NCBI GenBank assembly: GCA_009026175.1 | Contig: WBTZ01000044.1 | Coordinates: forward strand, 1 to 35,892 | Direction: 5' to 3' | Origin: Zoogloea sp. | GTDB taxonomy: Bacteria; Pseudomonadota; Gammaproteobacteria; Burkholderiales; Rhodocyclaceae | DNA length: 35,892 bases | Shown: positions 1 through 8,474 of the stretch, piece after piece | Layout of the letters: every line of letters begins with the position of its first letter | Position numbering within the stretch: the first letter of the stretch is position 1 | The notes under the pieces: model-generated | Database searches by the model: none | Told to the model about the DNA's origin: nothing | The model's input: only the letters and a program-made list of their open reading frames with translations | Translations under genes and position numbers: made by a program

Positions 1-732
1 CTCCCGTGCGGCGGCCTGCCAGGCCCGGTCGGCGAGGGCCGCGGCGGCGACCACCCGGGCCGGGCCGGATATCGGCCAGGGCCCCAGGCGTTCGGCCAGT
101 GCCGCCAGCAGCGCCGGTTCGGCAAAGACGAAGCCGACCCGCGCCCCGGCCAGACCGAAGAACTTGCCCAGCGAACGCAGGACCACCAGGCCGGGCGTGC
201 CAGCGAGGGGCACCAGGCTGTCAGCGGGCTCGGCATCGAGGAAGGCTTCGTCCACGATCAGGCGGCCACCACGGGCGGCCAGGCGGGCCCGCCAGTCGAG
301 CAGTTGCGCGCGGGGAAAGCGCTGGCCGTCGGGGTTGTTGGGCTGCACCAGCAGCACGGTATCCGCATCCGCCACCGCCGCATCGATCTCTGCGGCGGGC
401 AGCGCGACGAGCTGATGCTCGCGCCAGGCGTGGGGATGCTCGGCGTAAGTCGGCGCGAGGGTCAGCACCCGCCCCGCCGGGAAGCAGGCCGGCAGGGCCT
501 GGATCGCCGCCTGGGAGCCCGCCACCGGCAGCAGCAGCGGGTTGCCATAGAAGGCCGTCGCCGCCTCGGCCAGGCCATCATCGTCCTCGGGCAGGCGCTG
601 CCAGGCCTCGGCCGGCACGGCCGGCAGCGGGCAGCTGAAGGGATTGATGCCGGTGGACAGGTCCACCCAGCCGGCCAGCGGAATGGCGTACTGCTGCGCC
701 GCCCGGCGCAGTCGCCCGCCGTGCTCAAGCAT
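1..732 (-). CDS. cobC: Threonine-phosphate decarboxylase-like PLP enzyme, 3' end outside window
   Basis: The minus-strand reading frame is open from an ATG at 732 to the left edge, giving about 244 residues of a protein that continues outside the window. It reads as a fold-type I PLP aminotransferase of the CobC/CobD (L-threonine-O-3-phosphate decarboxylase) family, which supplies the aminopropanol side chain of cobalamin. Visible signatures are the N-terminal LSTGINPF, the QPNNPDG motif and [12 protein letters not shown], whose lysine should bind PLP. The start overlaps the end of cobD by 8 bases, so the two genes are translationally coupled. The family is recognised from motifs and from its cobD and cobQ neighbours. 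A histidinol-phosphate aminotransferase paralogue is the main alternative, but the context makes it unlikely. Confidence 0.85.
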   Translation of the reverse strand, partial: MLEHGGRLRRAAQQYAIPLAGWVDLSTGINPFSCPLPAVPAEAWQRLPEDDDGLAEAATAFYGNPLLLPVAGSQAAIQALPACFPAGRVLTLAPTYAEHPHAWREHQLVALPAAEIDAAVADADTVLLVQPNNPDGQRFPRAQLLDWRARLAARGGRLIVDEAFLDAEPADSLVPLAGTPGLVVLRSLGKFFGLAGARVGFVFAEPALLAALAERLGPWPISGPARVVAAAALADRAWQAAARE

Positions 733-1663
733 GGATGAAGGCGCTCGCCGCAGCCACCGCCAGCAACCACAGCCAGACGCTGTTGTTGACCAGCGCCAGG
801 GCCTTGTCGATGTCGCCGGCCTTCGCCTGGGCGCCCTCGCCCAGCGGCGGACGGGTTTCCAGGCGGCCGTGATAGACCGCCGGGCCGCCCAGGCAGACAT
901 CCAGCGCCCCGGCCCCGGAGGCCATCACCGGGCCGGCATTGGGGCTGTCCCAGGCCGGCGCCTGGGTGCGCCAGCAGTGCAGGGCCCGCGCGGTGTGGCC
1001 GAGCAGGGCGTAGCTGAGCGCCGTGAGGCGGGCCGGGATGAAGTTGAGCACGTCGTCGATGCGCGCCGCGGCCCAGCCGAAACGCAGGTAACGCTCGGTC
1101 CGGTAGCCCCACATCGCATCCAGGGTGTTGGCCAGGCGGAACAGCAGCGCCCCCGGCCCCCCCAGCAGCGCAAACCACAGCAGCGCCCCGAAGATGGCGT
1201 CGTTGCCGTTTTCCAGCACCGACTCGACGGTGGCCTTGGCCACCCCGGATTCGTCCAGGCTGGCGGTATCCCGCGAGACGATCCAGGACAGGCGCTCCCG
1301 CGCACCGGCCAGGTCGCCGGCAGCCAGCGGCGCGGCCACCGCCCGGGCATGCTCGGCCAGGCTGCGCTTGCCGAGGGCAAAGTAGAGCAGGCCCACGTCC
1401 AGCGTCAGGGCCAGCCAGCCGCCCTCCGCATGCACCGAACCGGCCAGCGCCACCCAGGGCAGGACGGCGACGCTCCAGGCCAGCAGGCCCGCCGCCCGGT
1501 TGCTGCCGAGGCGCCGCATCAGGCGCTCGACGGCCGCCGCATAACGGCCGAAACCGACCAGTGGATGGAAGCGCCGGGGCTCGCCCAGCAGGCGGTCGAG
1601 GAGCAGGCCGAGGGCCATGGGAATGGCGATCGGGAACAGGGCGGCGAGAAGCAGGACGAGCAT
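725..1663 (-). CDS. cobD: Adenosylcobinamide-phosphate synthase
   Basis: This 312-aa integral membrane protein belongs to the CobD/CbiB family, which attaches aminopropanol or its phosphate to adenosylcobyric acid. Family landmarks are [21 protein letters not shown] near the N-terminus, [39 protein letters not shown] and [14 protein letters not shown], with several hydrophobic segments. The ATG at 1663 lacks a good ribosome binding site. The ATG 15 codons further in ([14 protein letters not shown]) is nearer the usual family start, so the N-terminus is uncertain. The gene is divergent from cobQ, only 39 bases away, and overlaps the downstream cobC-like gene. A longer open frame running back to 3013 is an artefact of high GC opposite cobQ. 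Confidence 0.93.
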   Translation of the reverse strand: MLVLLLAALFPIAIPMALGLLLDRLLGEPRRFHPLVGFGRYAAAVERLMRRLGSNRAAGLLAWSVAVLPWVALAGSVHAEGGWLALTLDVGLLYFALGKRSLAEHARAVAAPLAAGDLAGARERLSWIVSRDTASLDESGVAKATVESVLENGNDAIFGALLWFALLGGPGALLFRLANTLDAMWGYRTERYLRFGWAAARIDDVLNFIPARLTALSYALLGHTARALHCWRTQAPAWDSPNAGPVMASGAGALDVCLGGPAVYHGRLETRPPLGEGAQAKAGDIDKALALVNNSVWLWLLAVAAASAFIHA

Positions 1664-1702
1664 GGGATAATCAAAAACTTTTTGCACCCTGGATTGTAAG
1701 TC

Positions 1703-3217
1703 ATGCGTCAAGCCCGCACCCTGATGGTTCAGGGCACCACCTCCGATGCCGGCAAGAGCACCCTGGTCGCCGGCCTGGCCCGCCTGCTCAAGCGGCGCGG
1801 CGTGCGGGTGGCCCCCTTCAAGCCGCAAAACATGGCGCTCAACTCCGCGGTGACGGTGGACGGTGGCGAAATCGGCCGCGCCCAGGCCCTGCAGGCGATC
1901 GCCGCCGGCCTCGAACCGCACACCGACATGAATCCGGTGCTGCTCAAGCCCTCCAGCGACATCGGCGCCCAGGTCATCATCCACGGCCACCCGGTGGCCA
2001 ACCTGTCGGCGCGGGACTACCACGACTACAAGCCCCGGGCGATGGCCGCCGTGCTCGAGAGCTACGGCCGCCTCGCCGACGCCTACGAGGCCGTCCTCGT
2101 CGAGGGCGCCGGCAGCCCGGCCGAGATCAACCTGCGTGACCGGGACATCGCCAACATGGGCTTTGCCGAAGAGGTGGACTGCCCGGTGATCCTGGTCGCC
2201 GACATCGACCGCGGCGGCGTCTTCGCCCACCTTGTGGGCACCCTGGAGCTGCTCTCCCCCTCGGAGCAGGCCCGCGTGAAGGGCTTCGTGATCAACCGCT
2301 TCCGCGGTGACATCGGCCTGCTGCAATCGGGCCTGGACTGGCTGGAGGCACGCACCGGGCGCCCGGTGCTGGGCGTGGTCCCCTACCTCCACGGCCTGTT
2401 CCTCGACGCCGAGGACGCCCTCGCCGACGCCCGCGCCGAGAAAGGCGAGGCCCGCCTGCGGGTGGTCGCCCCGGTCTATCCGCGCATTTCCAACCACACC
2501 GACCTGGACGCCCTGCGCCTGCACCCCCAGGTGGATTTCAGCTGGGTCGGCCCCGGCCAGGCCATCCCGCCCGCCGACCTGATCGTGCTGCCCGGCTCCA
2601 AGGCCGTGCAGGCCGACCTGGCCTGGCTGCGCGCCCAGGGCTGGGACGAGGCCATCCGGCGCCACCTGCGCTACGGCGGCAAGCTGGTCGCCATCTGCGG
2701 CGGCTACCAGATGCTGGGCCGCCAGTTGCACGACCCCCTGGGCCTTGAAGGACGCCCGGCCAGCGTCGCCGGCCTGGGCCTGATCGACGCCGAGACCGTC
2801 CTGGAAGCCGAGAAACAGCTGGTCAACGTGAGCGGCACCCTCGCGCTGCCCGGCCGACCGGCCATCCACGGCTACGAAATCCACATGGGCGTCACCCGCG
2901 GCCCGGCCCTGACCCGGCCCAGCGCCTTGCTCGGCAGCACACAGCGGGCCGACGGCGTCCTGAGCGAGGACGGGCAGATGCTGGGCACCTACGTGCATGG
3001 CCTGTTCGACCACCCGGACGCACTGACCGCCCTGCTCGCCTGGGCCGGCGTCGACGACGCGCTACGGGTCGACCTGGCCGCCCGCCGCGAAGCCGACCTC
3101 GACCGCCTCGCCGACAGCCTGGAAAGCAGCCTGCAGCTGGACCGGCTGGCCGCCTGCTTCGGCCCCGGCCCGGCCGCCAGCGCCTTGCGGACGTCATCTT
3201 CCGCCGGGCTCCCTTGA
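1703..3217 (+). CDS. cobQ: Cobyric acid synthase
   Basis: At 504 aa this is of normal length for CobQ, which amidates four carboxyl groups of adenosylcobyrinic a,c-diamide using glutamine and ATP. The N-terminal dethiobiotin-synthetase-like ATPase domain has the P-loop [10 protein letters not shown] (residues 11-20) followed by [11 protein letters not shown] and a [12 protein letters not shown] segment. The C-terminal class I glutamine amidotransferase domain has the nucleophile Cys332 in [10 protein letters not shown] and a catalytic His432 in GTYVHGLFD. It forms a cobalamin cluster with the divergent cobD and cobC-like genes. The 39-base gap between cobQ and cobD is too short for a cobalamin riboswitch, and none is visible. 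Confidence 0.95.
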   Translation: MRQARTLMVQGTTSDAGKSTLVAGLARLLKRRGVRVAPFKPQNMALNSAVTVDGGEIGRAQALQAIAAGLEPHTDMNPVLLKPSSDIGAQVIIHGHPVANLSARDYHDYKPRAMAAVLESYGRLADAYEAVLVEGAGSPAEINLRDRDIANMGFAEEVDCPVILVADIDRGGVFAHLVGTLELLSPSEQARVKGFVINRFRGDIGLLQSGLDWLEARTGRPVLGVVPYLHGLFLDAEDALADARAEKGEARLRVVAPVYPRISNHTDLDALRLHPQVDFSWVGPGQAIPPADLIVLPGSKAVQADLAWLRAQGWDEAIRRHLRYGGKLVAICGGYQMLGRQLHDPLGLEGRPASVAGLGLIDAETVLEAEKQLVNVSGTLALPGRPAIHGYEIHMGVTRGPALTRPSALLGSTQRADGVLSEDGQMLGTYVHGLFDHPDALTALLAWAGVDDALRVDLAARREADLDRLADSLESSLQLDRLAACFGPGPAASALRTSSSAGLP

Positions 3218-3249
3218 CCGCACCCCCTGCCCCTCTCTAACATTCCCGG

Positions 3250-3477
3250 ATGGACGCAGAACTCGCCTCACTCGAACAGAAGCTCGAACAACTGATCAGC
3301 CGCCACGCTTCCGAGCAGGCACGGCTGCACGGCCAATTCACCGCGGCCCAGGCAGACAAGCGCCAGCTGCAGGAGCGGGTCGACGCCCTCGAAAACGCCA
3401 ATCGCGAACTCAACGACAAGCTCGGACTGGTCGGCAGCCGCCTCGAGGCGCTGCTCGCCCGCATCCCGGAGGCCTGA
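3250..3477 (+). CDS. ZapB-like coiled-coil cell division protein
   Basis: A 75-aa protein that is almost entirely heptad-repeat coiled coil (SLEQKLEQLISRH, LQERVDALENANRELNDKL). It belongs to the short coiled-coil proteins commonly encoded just before zapA in betaproteobacteria. These are thought to act with ZapA at the FtsZ ring in the ZapB role, which is inferred here from position and shape. The stop codon lies one base before the zapA start, so the two are co-transcribed and probably coupled. The gene begins 33 bases after cobQ with only a weak ribosome binding site. Confidence 0.8.
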   Translation: MDAELASLEQKLEQLISRHASEQARLHGQFTAAQADKRQLQERVDALENANRELNDKLGLVGSRLEALLARIPEA

Positions 3478-3478
3478 G

Positions 3479-3775
3479 ATGGAACACCTCGACATCAAGC
3501 TCCTGGGGCGCGAATACCGGGTCGCCTGCAAACCCGAAGAGAAGGACGCCCTGCTCGCAGCCGTGGCCTACCTCGACGAAAAGATGCGCGATCTCGCCGG
3601 CAAGACCAACTCGGCCGGCGAACGGCTGGCAGTCATGACCGCCCTCAACATCACCCACGAATTTCTGCAGTTTCAGCGTGCCGGCGGGTTTGACATCCCC
3701 ACGCTCAAGCGTAGAATCGAACGCATCAACGGTCGACTCGACGGTGCCCTGGCAGAGCAGGAAACGCTCTTCTGA
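3479..3775 (+). CDS. zapA: Cell division protein ZapA
   Basis: This 98-aa protein matches ZapA, a cytoplasmic tetramer that binds and bundles FtsZ protofilaments at mid-cell. The N-terminal globular part begins with the typical LDIKLLGREYRVACKPEEKDALLAAVAYLDEKM, here broken as LDIKLLGREYRVACKPEEK plus AAVAYLDEKMRDL. It is followed by LAVMTALNITHEFLQF and a C-terminal coiled coil ending ALAEQETLF. Length is normal for the family. It follows the coiled-coil gene by one base and lies directly upstream of a 6S RNA, an arrangement widely conserved in proteobacteria. Confidence 0.93.
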   Translation: MEHLDIKLLGREYRVACKPEEKDALLAAVAYLDEKMRDLAGKTNSAGERLAVMTALNITHEFLQFQRAGGFDIPTLKRRIERINGRLDGALAEQETLF

Positions 3776-3777
3776 GA

Positions 3778-3995
3778 TCCCAGGAACACCCCGGCTCCAC
3801 CGGGCAACACAGGTTTCGGTTAATCCCCTGCGGTGTTGGTCAAGGCTTAAAACTCCTTGAACCAATGTCTACGTGACATGGGTCGCTGACCATTGAAACC
3901 GCTGGTGTGCGCGCTCCTCGTCGAGTGTGCCTGATGCGGAAGGAATGCGGCCCCCCTGAACTCCGGTTCAGGATGAAGGCCTGACGGCACGCGCG
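3778..3995 (+). ncRNA. ssrS: 6S RNA
   Basis: The zapA-downstream position is the conserved site of ssrS, whose RNA sequesters housekeeping RNA polymerase in stationary phase. The sequence has the recognisable core CCCTGCGGTGTTGGTC at about 3826, followed by AAGGCTTAAAACTCCTTGAACC, resembling the E. coli segment around GAAGCCTTAAAAC. Outer boundaries are estimates. The strong hairpin at 4009-4042 probably ends the transcript. No protein-like frame is convincing here. Confidence 0.72.
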
Positions 3996-4008
3996 GGGGA
4001 CCCAACAA

Positions 4009-4042
4009 GCAAAAGGCGCAGACCACGGTCTGCGCCTTTTGC
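4009..4042. terminator. Bidirectional intrinsic terminator
   Basis: A near-perfect palindrome: the arms GCAAAAGGCGCAGACC and GGTCTGCGCCTTTTGC are separated by only 2 bases. Each arm ends in a short A or T run, so it can stop the 6S transcript from the left and the cytochrome gene from the right. Confidence 0.85.
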
Positions 4043-4113
4043 TTTGCCATCCTGACCTGCACAGTCCTGCTGCAGGCCATCCGGGGAGCCGCCGCCCCCC
4101 GGACAGAATCCAC

Positions 4114-4566
4114 TCAATCCGGAGCCTTGAAACCCGCGCCCGCCTTGTTGGCCAGGAAGGCCACGGCACGCTTCAGCTCGTTCTCGGTCAGGTCGGCTGC
4201 GCCACCCTTCGGGGGCATGGCGTTCTTGCCCGCCGTGGCGGACTTCACCAGGCCATCGTAACCCTGGGCCAGGCGAGGCGCCCAGGCACCCTTGTCACCC
4301 GCCTTCGGGGCGCCGGCAGCACCGCTCTCATGACAGGCGCCACACACCGAGGTGTAGATCTGCTCGCCCGTACGGCTGCCCGGCGCAGCTGCCGGCGCGG
4401 CCTGCAGAGACACACTGGCGACCGGCTGGGTCAGCTTGGCAGCCAGCTCTTCGTCAACAGCCGCCTTCTTGCCACAGCCCACGAGCTGAGTCGCCAGGGC
4501 CGCCACACCGACAGAAAGCGCAATCCGCGCAAAGGAACGGACGGGGGAACTACGAAAATCCGACAT
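4114..4566 (-). CDS. Cytochrome c5-like monohaem lipoprotein
   Basis: A 150-aa exported monohaem cytochrome. The N-terminus has a hydrophobic signal segment ending in a lipobox-like LVGC (Cys 31), suggesting a membrane-anchored periplasmic lipoprotein. The haem site is CGACH, and the distal methionine is in NAMPPKGG, the pattern typical of the cytochrome c5 family of small electron carriers. Between signal and haem domain is an Ala/Pro-rich linker. The ribosome binding site GAGG lies about 10 bases upstream of the ATG. It is monocistronic and converges on the terminator shared with the 6S RNA. The electron partners cannot be told from sequence. Confidence 0.85.
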   Translation of the reverse strand: MSDFRSSPVRSFARIALSVGVAALATQLVGCGKKAAVDEELAAKLTQPVASVSLQAAPAAAPGSRTGEQIYTSVCGACHESGAAGAPKAGDKGAWAPRLAQGYDGLVKSATAGKNAMPPKGGAADLTENELKRAVAFLANKAGAGFKAPD

Positions 4567-4712
4567 GCTGAATTCCTCGAGTACGGGCTAAATGGGGTAA
4601 AACATTGATTATAGCGGGGCTATTCATCTTCTGTCAGGCAAAGCATGGACTCTGACAGCGATTCGCGCTATCCTGCGCCCCACGCAACGCATCAAGAAGC
4701 AAGAAGCACCGC

Positions 4713-4789
4713 GCGCCCGTAGCTCAGCTGGATAGAGTACTGCCCTCCGAAGGCAGGGGTCGAACGTTCGAATCGTTTCGGGCGCGCCA
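4713..4789 (+). tRNA. tRNA-Arg (anticodon CCG), probable integration site
   Basis: This 77-base cloverleaf has a 7-bp acceptor stem GCGCCCG/CGGGCGC, discriminator G and an encoded CCA. The anticodon stem-loop CTGCC-CTCCGAA-GGCAG gives anticodon CCG. The T arm has GTTCGAATC. An integrase module starts within 150 bases of its 3' end, as expected for a tRNA used as an attachment site. No second copy of the 3' end was found in the window. Confidence 0.95.
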
Positions 4790-4797
4790 CGAATTCA

Positions 4798-4833
4798 ATG
4801 GGTTAGATCGAAAGATCTAACCCATTTTTGTTT
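4798..4833 (+). terminator. Terminator of tRNA-Arg
   Basis: A perfect 12-bp stem ATGGGTTAGATC/GATCTAACCCAT with a 4-base loop (4798-4825) is followed by TTTTGTTTT. It lies 8 bases after the tRNA CCA end. Confidence 0.85.
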
Positions 4834-4936
4834 TGTGCCCACGCCGTGCCCATCCTGCGCCCATGCCGTGCCTCGCTCTCTGGCAGCTTTTCCCCAAAAG
4901 CAAGGAATTGGGTGCTGCTTTCCGTGCCTCTATTTT

Positions 4937-5152
4937 TCACGAAGCCGAATCGTCAGGCACTCGCTCGAACAAATCCCCTACCTCACACGCAAACAAAGCG
5001 CAGAGACAATCGATCGTCTCCATGTCTACCCGGTTGGCCGTCTCGTTGTAGAGCAGGGTAATCGTGTTGCGGTGTAGGCCTGTTTCACGGGCAACGTCAG
5101 CAATCTTGAGCTTCCGCTCGCCCATCATCCGGGACAGGTGACATCGGATCAT
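4937..5152 (-). CDS. Small Cro/C1-type HTH regulator
   Basis: A 71-aa protein that is essentially one helix-turn-helix domain: GERKLKIADVARETGLHRNTITLLYNE followed by an acidic tail. It matches the short Cro/C1-type regulators common on integrative elements. GGAGG sits 5 bases before the ATG. It is divergent from the HTH-integrase operon across a 147-base region with GTCAT/ATGAC half-sites, so it is the likely repressor of integrase expression. That role is inferred from position. Confidence 0.8.
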   Translation of the reverse strand: MIRCHLSRMMGERKLKIADVARETGLHRNTITLLYNETANRVDMETIDCLCALFACEVGDLFERVPDDSAS

Positions 5153-5196
5153 TCTTTCCTCCAGAACAAAAAGTCATCTTGAGTGACAAAAATGGA

Positions 5197-5230
5197 TTGA
5201 CAATGACTTTCCGAGAGATAGAATGTCATT
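5197..5230 (+). promoter_or_regulatory. Integrase-operon promoter with overlapping operator half-sites
   Basis: TTGACA (5197-5202), a 16-base spacer and TAGAAT (5219-5224) form a good sigma-70 promoter pointing to the HTH-integrase genes. AATGAC (5202-5207) and GTCATT (5225-5230) form an inverted pair around it. A further GTCA...TGAC pair lies near 5173-5187. These are plausible binding sites for the divergent small regulator. Confidence 0.6.
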
Positions 5231-5299
5231 CAGAACGACGAAACGCCTAGCTGAATGCGTTTTTGCAGTTCTGCGTGATTTTAATTCTTGGAGACCGTC

Positions 5300-5536
5300 A
5301 TGTCACTGACCTACCTCACCACCGACGAACTGTCGGGCCTCATCAAGTACGACCCAAGAACCATCCGGGAACGCCTCAAGGACAGCGTCCTTCTTGAAGG
5401 TAAGCACTACATCCGCCCTTTTGGGGGCAGGAAGATTCTGTACATCTGGGAGCACATCGAACGCGACATGGGCTTGAAGTCAGCCGATACCAGTTTCGCG
5501 ATCCCGATGGCAAACGGAGGTGTGTGCCATGGGTAG
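5300..5536 (+). CDS. Excisionase-like HTH protein
   Basis: A 78-aa protein with a DNA-binding fold resembling recombination directionality factors: YLTTDELSGLIKYDPRTIRERLKD then GKHYIRPFGGRKILYIWEHIE. The ATG at 5300 is preceded by GGAG at 6 bases. The TTG four codons earlier is less likely. It overlaps the integrase start by 8 bases and precedes it in the same transcript, where excisionases or integrase regulators usually sit. Excisionase function is inferred from context. A plain transcriptional regulator is possible. Confidence 0.65.
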   Translation: MSLTYLTTDELSGLIKYDPRTIRERLKDSVLLEGKHYIRPFGGRKILYIWEHIERDMGLKSADTSFAIPMANGGVCHG

Positions 5537-6767
5537 TATTCGTCGGCGAACCGACAACAACCTTCTCTTTCTGGACTTCCGCTACAGGGATGTCCGCTGC
5601 AGGGAACAAACCGCGCTTCCCGATACAGCGATGAACCGGAAGAAGGTCCAGAAGGTACTCGACCGCATCGAAGCCGACATCGCCTCCGGCACCTTCGACT
5701 ACCGCAAGTACTTTCCGGCCAGCAAGAACGCCGCCCGCTTCGATGCGCCTCCAGCAGTCAACGTTGCGCTGACCATCGCCGCACCGTGCCCGCCACCGGC
5801 CTCCCCGACACCCCTCTTCAAGGATTTCGCGGAAACCTGGTACCTGGAGAAGGAAGTGGAGTGGCGCAAGTCCCACCGGGTCACCATCCGGCGGGAACTC
5901 GACAGCCTGATTTCCCGCTTTGGGGAGATGGCGGTCGGCCAGATCACCAAGGCTGACGTACTTGCCTACCGCGCCGAACTCGGCAAAGTAACCGCGCGGG
6001 GCAAGGAAACCAAACTGTCTGCTGCACGGATCAACAAGATGCTGAACCCGCTTAGGCAAATCCTCAACGAAGCGGCCGACCGCTTCAATTTTCCCACGCC
6101 TTACCAGAACATCAAACAGCTTCGCATCAAGCGGACCGATGTGGATCCCTTCTCCCTCGAAGAGGTGAAGTCCATCCTCTCCACCGTGCGCGAGGATTTC
6201 CGCGACTACTTCACCGTGCGCTTCTTCACCGGCATGCGCACCGGAGAGGTGGATGGCCTCAAGTGGAAGTACATCGATTTCGAGCGCCGACTGATTCTGG
6301 TCCGCGAGACGGTCGTCCTCGGCGACGAGGAGTACACCAAGACCGACGGCTCTCAACGAGACATCCAGATGAGCCAGCTTGTGTTCGACGCCCTGAAGCG
6401 TCAGCACGCGGCGACAGGGAAACACTCGGACTTTGTCTTCTGCAACCGCTTGCACAAGCCACTGGATCACAAGAACGTGACCAACCGGGTCTGGTATCCG
6501 CTGCTACGTCATCTGGGCCTCAAGAAGCGGCGCCCCTACCAGTGCCGCCACACGGCCGCCACCCTGTGGCTCGCTGCTGGTGAGGCACCGGAGTGGATTG
6601 CTCGGCAGCTCGGCCACACCACCACGGAGATGCTGTTCCGGGTCTATTCCCGCTACGTCCCCAATCTCACCCGTCGTGACGGCTCAGCCTTCGAGCGGCT
6701 GATCACTCAATCAATCGCCAGCCAGGCCCTGCCCGTTGAAGCGCTCAAGGAGAACTGCGATGTCTGA
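5529..6767 (+). CDS. Tyrosine recombinase integrase
   Basis: A 412-aa site-specific recombinase of the phage-integrase family. An N-terminal arm-binding region (SIRRRTDNNLLFLDFRYRDVRC) of the type common in proteobacterial island integrases is followed by a SAM-like core-binding domain (about 105-205) and the catalytic domain. Catalytic residues are Arg237 (GMRTGE), Arg340 (CRHTAAT), His363 (LGHTT) and the nucleophile Tyr373 (VYSRY). Start choice rests on GGAGG 8 bases before the ATG at 5529. The nearby tRNA-Arg is the natural target. Length and active-site residues look intact, so it may be functional. Confidence 0.93.
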   Translation: MGSIRRRTDNNLLFLDFRYRDVRCREQTALPDTAMNRKKVQKVLDRIEADIASGTFDYRKYFPASKNAARFDAPPAVNVALTIAAPCPPPASPTPLFKDFAETWYLEKEVEWRKSHRVTIRRELDSLISRFGEMAVGQITKADVLAYRAELGKVTARGKETKLSAARINKMLNPLRQILNEAADRFNFPTPYQNIKQLRIKRTDVDPFSLEEVKSILSTVREDFRDYFTVRFFTGMRTGEVDGLKWKYIDFERRLILVRETVVLGDEEYTKTDGSQRDIQMSQLVFDALKRQHAATGKHSDFVFCNRLHKPLDHKNVTNRVWYPLLRHLGLKKRRPYQCRHTAATLWLAAGEAPEWIARQLGHTTTEMLFRVYSRYVPNLTRRDGSAFERLITQSIASQALPVEALKENCDV

Positions 6768-7731
6768 GGTCAAAGTCACTTTCAGTACGAGCCGCCTGCC
6801 GGGAGCAGATCAGGTTGTGGATCGGCTCCCCACGGTGCTCCGCATTCAATCGATTGCGCGATTCCCCTTCGATGAGCGCCATATGCTGTGTCAGGCCGTT
6901 CTGTTTCACGAGCAGGCAGGCCTGAAGGTGGAGTGGCTGTGCCGCCAGCCCGACAATCGACTGACGGCCGGCGCGCTGGTGTCGATCCGCTGGCTCGGGC
7001 GCCCGGTGTCGACGACGGGCGCCATCCGGATCTCCCGCCTCGCCAAACTGGAGCGACCGGAAGCCAGCTTGAATCCCTTTGCCACCATCCCCCACAGTTG
7101 GGTCAAGGACAGGCCTCTGGTAGCACGTGCAGCCCAACTCTGGGAAGGCTTGGGACGACCGCTCCAGCACCTCTTCAATGCGATCTTCTGGGACCACCAC
7201 CGCTTCGAACGCTATCTGGATGGACCGAGCTCTCTGGCGGGGCATCACAATGGACGCAACGGCAATTTCCGGCATGCGGTCGAAGTCGCCGAGCGGGCGT
7301 TGGCGCTCGCCAGCCATCATGCGGAAGCGCATCTTCCTGTCCTTCTCGCCAGCAGCCTGCTGCACGACGCCGGCAAGGCCGAGGAGTACCGTTTCAATGG
7401 TCGCCACCGTCGCTTCGAGATGACCGAACGCGGCACCCTCCTCGGCCACAAGCACACCGTGCTCGAGTGGATCGCCGCCGCCCGCGCCCAGCACCGGGTG
7501 ATCGTGCCGGAAGCGCACTATCTGGCGCTTCTGCACACAATCACAGCCGCCAAAGGGGCGCCCGACTGGCTCGGGTTGCGCGAACCGCTCAGCCTGGATG
7601 CCCACATCCTGTCCATGGTCGATCGCCTATCCGGCCAGGCAGATCTGGTCGCCCGCAATGCGCCAACACAAGATGGGTTCGGCGCTTACCACCGACACCT
7701 GGGCGGGCGGCCCTATGTCCTGAGGGAATGA
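6760..7731 (+). CDS. HD-domain nuclease/hydrolase coupled to integrase
   Basis: A 323-aa protein with a beta-rich N-terminal region resembling an OB-type nucleic-acid-binding module (about 1-105) and a C-terminal HD domain. Metal-binding motifs are SLLHDAGKAEEYRF, a later LGHKHTVLEW and SLDAHILSMVDRLSG. The OB plus HD layout resembles YhaM-type 3'-5' exonucleases and the HD domains of integrative-element relaxase-like proteins. It overlaps the integrase stop by 8 bases and has AAGGAG 7 bases before its ATG, so it is coupled to integration. A role in processing element DNA or RNA is inference. Confidence 0.65.
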   Translation: MSEVKVTFSTSRLPGADQVVDRLPTVLRIQSIARFPFDERHMLCQAVLFHEQAGLKVEWLCRQPDNRLTAGALVSIRWLGRPVSTTGAIRISRLAKLERPEASLNPFATIPHSWVKDRPLVARAAQLWEGLGRPLQHLFNAIFWDHHRFERYLDGPSSLAGHHNGRNGNFRHAVEVAERALALASHHAEAHLPVLLASSLLHDAGKAEEYRFNGRHRRFEMTERGTLLGHKHTVLEWIAAARAQHRVIVPEAHYLALLHTITAAKGAPDWLGLREPLSLDAHILSMVDRLSGQADLVARNAPTQDGFGAYHRHLGGRPYVLRE

Positions 7732-7871
7732 ACTCTGCCCGGATCGGCTGCAAGGCAAACGCTCAATAGCAGGTCGCAGCTTTCGCTTAGGGTTTCGGGA
7801 CGATTCGCTATGCTGTTCATGACAGCGGACGTCCCGTCACTCCCCTCCCCCGACATAGTTTGGAGACACTC

Positions 7872-8474
7872 ATGAATCATCATGAGGACGACGCTCGTCC
7901 ATCAATTCCGCCGCTGCGTGGCACCCGCATCTCCCGTTCAGTCCTCCTCTCCAATCCACGACTGATTGGAATCTGGAGAAAGCACTTCGACGAAACCAGC
8001 TGGCGCCTCTACGCCATCTGCGTCTTTGCTCCCCACGCCCTGGACCAAGACCACGCACTGGAAGAACCCCGGTACCTGCAGGCCTACCTCCAGCAGCAGG
8101 CCCACAAGGTCGAGAACATGATCGGCTGGGCACGGAAGCAGATCGAAGCCCACGGCTTGCAGGAAGGTGAGCCAGGCGCATTGGAGCGTCTCGAAACCGA
8201 CATTCGCAGTCCTCTGGCCAATGCCTATGCCGATCTCTTCCTCCGGGCGGATCTGGCAATCCGACTGCTTGACGCCTTGTGGGTGCAAGGAGAGCTAACT
8301 GACTCCGGGCACCAGGAGAGAACGCGTGCGGTACACGGCGCGGCACTCGGGATTCTGGGGGAAACCCGAAGAGCTCATGCGCGGTGCCGGGACAGAATCG
8401 AAGTGCAATACCTTAGTCGTAAGGCAGCGGCGCTGACGGGCACTCGACCTAAACCGTCAGCTCACCCCTCCTGA
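7872..8474 (+). CDS. Hypothetical protein, distantly DUF1845-like
   Basis: A 200-aa, largely helical soluble protein. The segment with SPLANAYADLFLRADLAIRLLDALW resembles the NPL...LL-DL---V--A pattern of DUF1845/PFL_4669 proteins of integrating conjugative elements, one of which (AcaB) is a transcriptional activator. The similarity is faint and judged by eye. The ATG at 7872 has GGAG 7 bases upstream. An in-frame TTG 12 bases earlier is less likely. Its 3' end overlaps the convergent XRE regulator by 13 bases. A further short intergenic region (7732-7871) separates it from the HD gene. Confidence 0.45.
   Translation: MNHHEDDARPSIPPLRGTRISRSVLLSNPRLIGIWRKHFDETSWRLYAICVFAPHALDQDHALEEPRYLQAYLQQQAHKVENMIGWARKQIEAHGLQEGEPGALERLETDIRSPLANAYADLFLRADLAIRLLDALWVQGELTDSGHQERTRAVHGAALGILGETRRAHARCRDRIEVQYLSRKAAALTGTRPKPSAHPS

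Noticed and set aside
1664-1702. Cobalamin riboswitch in the cob cluster
   Set aside because: The 39-base gap is too short and lacks B12-box sequence.
725-3013. A 762-codon minus-strand open frame spanning cobD and the opposite strand of cobQ
   Set aside because: Only the part to 1663 has cobD features. The rest is the GC-rich antisense of cobQ with no protein-like motif.
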